From the NCBI GenBank assembly GCA_902803305.1, contig CADCPL010000095.1:1-8378 (forward strand): DNA of 8,378 nt, given 5' to 3'. This DNA is from an uncultured Lachnospiraceae bacterium (GTDB taxonomy: Bacteria > Bacillota > Clostridia > Lachnospirales > Lachnospiraceae). Below the pieces are notes generated by a model, which saw only the letters and a program-made list of their open reading frames with translations, was not told where the DNA came from and did not search any database. The position numbers and the translations under genes are program-made. Positions 5,745-8,378 of this stretch are shown one piece after another. The first letter of the stretch is position 1. The number at the start of each line of letters is the position of its first letter.

Positions 5745-7505
5745 ATGACACAATCAAGAACACATAACTGCAGTCAGCTGCGTATCGACAACGTCGGCGA
5801 AAAGGTCACGATCGTCGGTTGGTACGACAATATGAGAAAGGTGAGCAAGAATCTCGGCTTTCTGATACTCCGTGATTTCTACGGCATCACCCAGGTCGTT
5901 GTCGAGACTGAGGAGATGATGAACAGCCTTGCGGGCATCAACAACGAATCGACTCTGTCCGTAACAGGCACGGTAAGGGAGAGGTCCAACAAAAACGGTA
6001 ACATCCCCACAGGTGATATCGAGGTTGTACCCGAGAGCATCGAGGTGCTCGGAAAGTGCATATACAATGAGCTGCCGTTTGAGATAAACAGGTCTAAGGA
6101 AGCCGATGAGGCAGTAAGGCTTAAGTATCGTTACCTCGATCTTAGAAATCCCGAGGTACGCGATAAGATAGTGCTTCGCAGCAGGATAGTGTCAGAGCTT
6201 CGAAACAGCATGACGTCTCATGATTTTCTCGAGATCACGACGCCTATACTGACGTGCTCGTCACCCGAGGGAGCAAGGGATTATCTTGTGCCGTCAAGAA
6301 ACCATCCCGGTAAATTCTATGCGCTTCCGCAGGCACCGCAGCAGTTCAAGCAGATCCTGATGACGAGCGGGTTCGACAGGTATTTCCAGATCGCGCCGTG
6401 CTTCAGGGATGAGGATGCAAGAGCAGACAGATCTCCGGGTGAGTTCTACCAGCTCGACATGGAGATGGCATTTGCCGGACAGGAAGACGTGTTTGCGGTG
6501 ATGGAGGATGTGCTTCCGCCGATCTTTGCAAAATACGGAGTATACCACAGCGCTTCAAAGGCACCTTTTAAGAGGATATCATACACAGATGCGATGGAAA
6601 CATACGGTTCGGACAAGCCGGACCTTCGTATAGACCTTACGCTTACCGATGTATCCGATCTGATGCAGGGTACCGGGTTCGGACCTTTTGACGGACAGAC
6701 CGTTGAGGCGATCGTGGTCAGCGATTTTAATGCAACGAGAAAAGTCATAGACAAGATCGCGGCTGATACCGAAGTGATCAGCGGAAACAAATCATACTGG
6801 TTCAAGATAGATGAAAACGGCGAGATAGTCGGCGGCATAGCAAAGTTCCTGCAGGATAAAAAGGATGAGGTCATCAAGGCACTTGACCTTAAGAACGGAT
6901 ATTTCGTCGGCCTTACCTCGGGCAAAAAGTCGGATGCGCTCAAGACTGCCGGAGTACTCAGAAAACTCCTCGGGGCCGCTGCCGAAGGACATATGAAAAA
7001 AGACTGCTACGAATTTTGCTGGATCGTTGATTTCCCGATGTACGAGATCGGAGAGGAGTCGGGGCAGCTCGAGTTCTGCCACAATCCTTTCTCCATGCCT
7101 CAGGGCGGTATGAAAGCACTCGAGGAGGAAGATCCTCTTAAGATACTTGCATATCAGTATGATCTTGTATGTAACGGTGTGGAGCTGTCATCCGGTGCCG
7201 TAAGAAACCATGATCCCGAGATAATGGTGAGGGCATTTTCCCTTGTGGGACTCGGAGAGGAAGATGTCAAAGCCAAGTTCCCGGCAATGTACAACGCATT
7301 CTGTTACGGAGCTCCGCCGCATGCCGGCATCGCTCCCGGAGTTGACAGGATGGTAATGCTGATCGCAGGAGAGGAGAGCATCCGTGAGATAATCCCGTTC
7401 CCGATGAACAAGATGGCGATGGATGTTATGATGGGAGCACCTTCGGCGGTTGACAAAAAGCAGCTTGATGACGTTCATATAGCGATAGTTGAGCCCGAAG
7501 AATGA
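5745..7505 (+). CDS. aspS: Aspartyl-tRNA synthetase
   Basis: Class IIb synthetase that charges tRNA with aspartate in the cytoplasm; 586 aa against 590 in E. coli, so full length. An N-terminal OB-fold anticodon-binding domain (about 20-105) is followed by the catalytic core with the SSPEGARDYLVPSR flipping loop (172-185). LPQAPQQFKQ is at 194-203 and motif 2 FRDED begins at 220. A GAD-type insertion (about 290-405), the GVELSSGAVRNH segment (478-489, Arg487 contacting aspartate) and motif 3 GAPPHAGIAPGVDR (522-535, Arg535) complete the fold. Motif 2 has one extra residue (RSPGEF, where E. coli has RQPEF). The LSSGAVRNH and FPMNK signatures resemble what I recall of the alphaproteobacterial subtype. 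The OB-fold loop lacks the common RRDHGG pattern and reads RKVSKNLG. AGCGAGGT (5732-5738) is the ribosome binding site. It probably shares the trk transcript, since only 43 bp separate them. Confidence 0.97.
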   Translation: MTQSRTHNCSQLRIDNVGEKVTIVGWYDNMRKVSKNLGFLILRDFYGITQVVVETEEMMNSLAGINNESTLSVTGTVRERSNKNGNIPTGDIEVVPESIEVLGKCIYNELPFEINRSKEADEAVRLKYRYLDLRNPEVRDKIVLRSRIVSELRNSMTSHDFLEITTPILTCSSPEGARDYLVPSRNHPGKFYALPQAPQQFKQILMTSGFDRYFQIAPCFRDEDARADRSPGEFYQLDMEMAFAGQEDVFAVMEDVLPPIFAKYGVYHSASKAPFKRISYTDAMETYGSDKPDLRIDLTLTDVSDLMQGTGFGPFDGQTVEAIVVSDFNATRKVIDKIAADTEVISGNKSYWFKIDENGEIVGGIAKFLQDKKDEVIKALDLKNGYFVGLTSGKKSDALKTAGVLRKLLGAAAEGHMKKDCYEFCWIVDFPMYEIGEESGQLEFCHNPFSMPQGGMKALEEEDPLKILAYQYDLVCNGVELSSGAVRNHDPEIMVRAFSLVGLGEEDVKAKFPAMYNAFCYGAPPHAGIAPGVDRMVMLIAGEESIREIIPFPMNKMAMDVMMGAPSAVDKKQLDDVHIAIVEPEE

Positions 7506-7515
7506 TAATCTTGTT

Positions 7516-7559
7516 TTAATGATCTTTTAATGAACCCTAAAAGACCGGTTAATGATCTT
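7516..7559. promoter_or_regulatory. 11-bp-phased TTAATGA direct repeats (candidate response-regulator operator)
   Basis: Exact TTAATGA occurs at 7516, 7527 and 7549, and a 5/7 match (TAAAAGA) occurs at 7538, so four units follow an exact 11-bp period. The first and last units extend to an identical 12-mer, TTAATGATCTTT. A -10-like GATAAT lies at 7562-7567, and the position of its -35 falls within the repeats with no consensus hexamer. OmpR/PhoB-family regulators bind direct repeats at 11-bp spacing overlapping weak -35 regions, and a response regulator is encoded in the operon downstream. The operator role is an inference; A/T-rich DNA makes chance similarity a real alternative. Confidence 0.4.
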
Positions 7560-7567
7560 TCGATAAT

Positions 7568-7610
7568 ATATGTTGCAACAGGGGGCCACGAAATCCCTTA
7601 CAACACATAT
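7568..7610 (+). other. Imperfect hairpin in the DUF4342 gene leader
   Basis: ATAT (7568-7571) pairs with 7607-7610, GTTG (7572-7575) with 7601-7604 leaving a two-base bulge, and AGGG (7580-7583) with 7595-7598 across an internal loop. It ends just before the ribosome binding site AGAAAGG (7613-7619). No T-tract follows, so it is not a terminator. It could influence mRNA stability or be incidental. Confidence 0.3.
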
Positions 7611-7629
7611 TGAGAAAGGTTGGTAGAAA

Positions 7630-8139
7630 ATGGATACTTTTGAAAAGGTTGAAAAACTCAGAGAAAAGGCAAACGTTACATTCGAGGAAGCAAAGGCAGC
7701 TCTTGATGAGGCGAACGGAGATCTTCTTGATGCGATGATCCTCCTGGAGAAGCAGGGTAAGGCCGAGACGAGAGCGGAAAGCTTTTCCACGAAAAAGGAA
7801 GCAACGGATCTTATCGTTGTGGATCAGCCCGAGAGCAGGGAAGAGAAAAAGCGCGGCAACGCATTTACAGACAAGCTTAAGGCTCTTTGGCACAAGTCAT
7901 GTGAGAACTATTTTGTCATCGAGAAAGATGAAGAGCCGATCGTGAACATCCCCATATGGGCATTCATCCTGATCCTCATCTTCACATGGCATGTAACGCT
8001 CATACTTATGGTGATCGCACTTTTCTTCGGATGCAAGTACAGCTTCCAGGGCCCGGATAAGATGAAGATGGCAAATAACGTGTGCGAGAAAGCTTCCGAG
8101 GCTGCAGACAAGGTTAAAGAGGAATACAACAAATTATGA
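7630..8139 (+). CDS. DUF4342-type protein: UBA-like N-terminus plus membrane segment
   Basis: A 169-aa protein of unknown function. Residues 3-43 (EKVEKLREKANVTFEEAK, then ALDEANGDLLDAMILLE) form a UBA/TS-N-like three-helix bundle, the fold also found at the N-terminus of elongation factor Ts. A charged linker (44-90) follows. A short strand-rich region, YFVIEKDEEPIVNIP (94-108), leads into a hydrophobic stretch (about 109-134) that is one long or two short membrane helices. The tail (143-169) is charged and probably helical. This order matches DUF4342, found in Firmicutes. AGAAAGG lies 10 nt before the ATG. Its TGA stop overlaps the start of the response regulator gene, so the two are translationally coupled. 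I infer a role connected with that signalling system, perhaps at the membrane, but the sequence does not show a mechanism. Confidence 0.8.
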   Translation: MDTFEKVEKLREKANVTFEEAKAALDEANGDLLDAMILLEKQGKAETRAESFSTKKEATDLIVVDQPESREEKKRGNAFTDKLKALWHKSCENYFVIEKDEEPIVNIPIWAFILILIFTWHVTLILMVIALFFGCKYSFQGPDKMKMANNVCEKASEAADKVKEEYNKL

Positions 8140-8378
8140 TGCCGCATATACTGATAGTAGAAGACGAAGAAAAGCTGGCGCGTTTCGTGGAACTCGAACT
8201 GGTCCACGAAGGATACGAGGTGACCAAAAGCGGTGACGGACGTGAGGCGCTGCAGCTTGCAACGGACAATACGTATGATCTGATACTTCTTGATATTATG
8301 CTTCCGGGCCTTAACGGCCTGGAAGTTTTGCGCAGACTCGGAAATCCGAGCAAGTCTCCCGTTATACTTCTTACGGCA
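8136..8378 (+). CDS. Response regulator, N-terminal receiver domain (partial, runs off right edge)
   Basis: The first 81 codons of a two-component response regulator. The receiver domain shows the acidic pocket (Glu9, Asp10, Glu11 in ILIVEDEEK), phospho-acceptor Asp53 in LILLDIMLPG, and the switch Thr80 at the end of a hydrophobic strand. The start could be either of two tandem ATGs: 8136, which overlaps the previous stop as ATGA, or 8139. AGAGG (8118-8122) lies 13 nt before the first and 16 nt before the second, so the first is preferred. The output domain is outside the window. The IMLPGLNGLEVLRRL pattern is typical of the OmpR/PhoB family, so a winged-helix output and a neighbouring histidine kinase are expected but not seen. 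The coding region has no stop before the window ends. Confidence 0.92.
   Translation, partial: MMPHILIVEDEEKLARFVELELVHEGYEVTKSGDGREALQLATDNTYDLILLDIMLPGLNGLEVLRRLGNPSKSPVILLTA

Noticed and set aside
6446..6943. Minus-strand open frame (165 codons) opposite aspS
   Set aside because: It is fully contained within aspS and rich in Ser/Ile/Leu, as expected for an antisense reading; no independent start signal was seen.
7533..7550. Possible aspS terminator (AACC pairing with GGTT)
   Set aside because: Only four base pairs with a 10-nt loop and no T-tract after it; too weak to call a terminator.

Overview
This window looks like chromosomal housekeeping DNA from an anaerobic Firmicute of the Clostridia, most likely Lachnospiraceae or a close relative. 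The reasons are the mid-range GC content, strong AGGAG-type ribosome binding sites, heavy use of ATA (Ile) and AGG/AGA (Arg), a ferredoxin-type aldo/keto reductase, Trk potassium uptake genes and a DUF4342 gene beside a response regulator. The taxonomic call is an inference from sequence style and protein families, not from a marker gene search. All eight genes lie on the + strand.

Layout. Positions 1-80 hold two adjacent hairpins that share the same GCGAAGC tip, directly ahead of a full-length aldo/keto reductase with two C-terminal cysteine clusters (81-1256). After 22 bp comes a lipoprotein with a Thr/Pro-rich stalk and a degenerate CAP/SCP domain (1279-2079). A 95-bp gap carries a probable sigma-A promoter, followed by a single-pass membrane protein with a DUF5067-like outer domain (2175-2831). 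A strong hairpin with a U-tract (2855-2891) sits immediately before trkA (2904-4262). trkA overlaps trkH by ATGA (4259-5701), and aspS follows 43 bp later (5745-7505). A 124-bp gap (7506-7629) contains 11-bp-phased copies of TTAATGA, a -10-like box and an imperfect hairpin. It is followed by a DUF4342-type protein (7630-8139) that is translationally coupled to a response regulator running off the right edge (8136 onward).

How the genes work together. trkA and trkH encode the regulatory and pore subunits of a K+ uptake system and are almost certainly cotranscribed, with aspS (aspartyl-tRNA synthetase) probably in the same transcript. The DUF4342 gene and the response regulator form the start of a likely two-component operon, and a histidine kinase would be expected just outside the window. 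The first three genes show no clear functional link to one another beyond possible cotranscription of the first two.

I do not see a clearly new biological system. The items most worth a second look are the 11-bp-phased repeats ahead of the DUF4342/response-regulator operon, the AspRS subtype (motifs resembling the alphaproteobacterial form, with a divergent anticodon-binding loop), the paired GCGAAGC hairpins at the left edge, and the terminator-like hairpin 12 nt before the trkA start codon.
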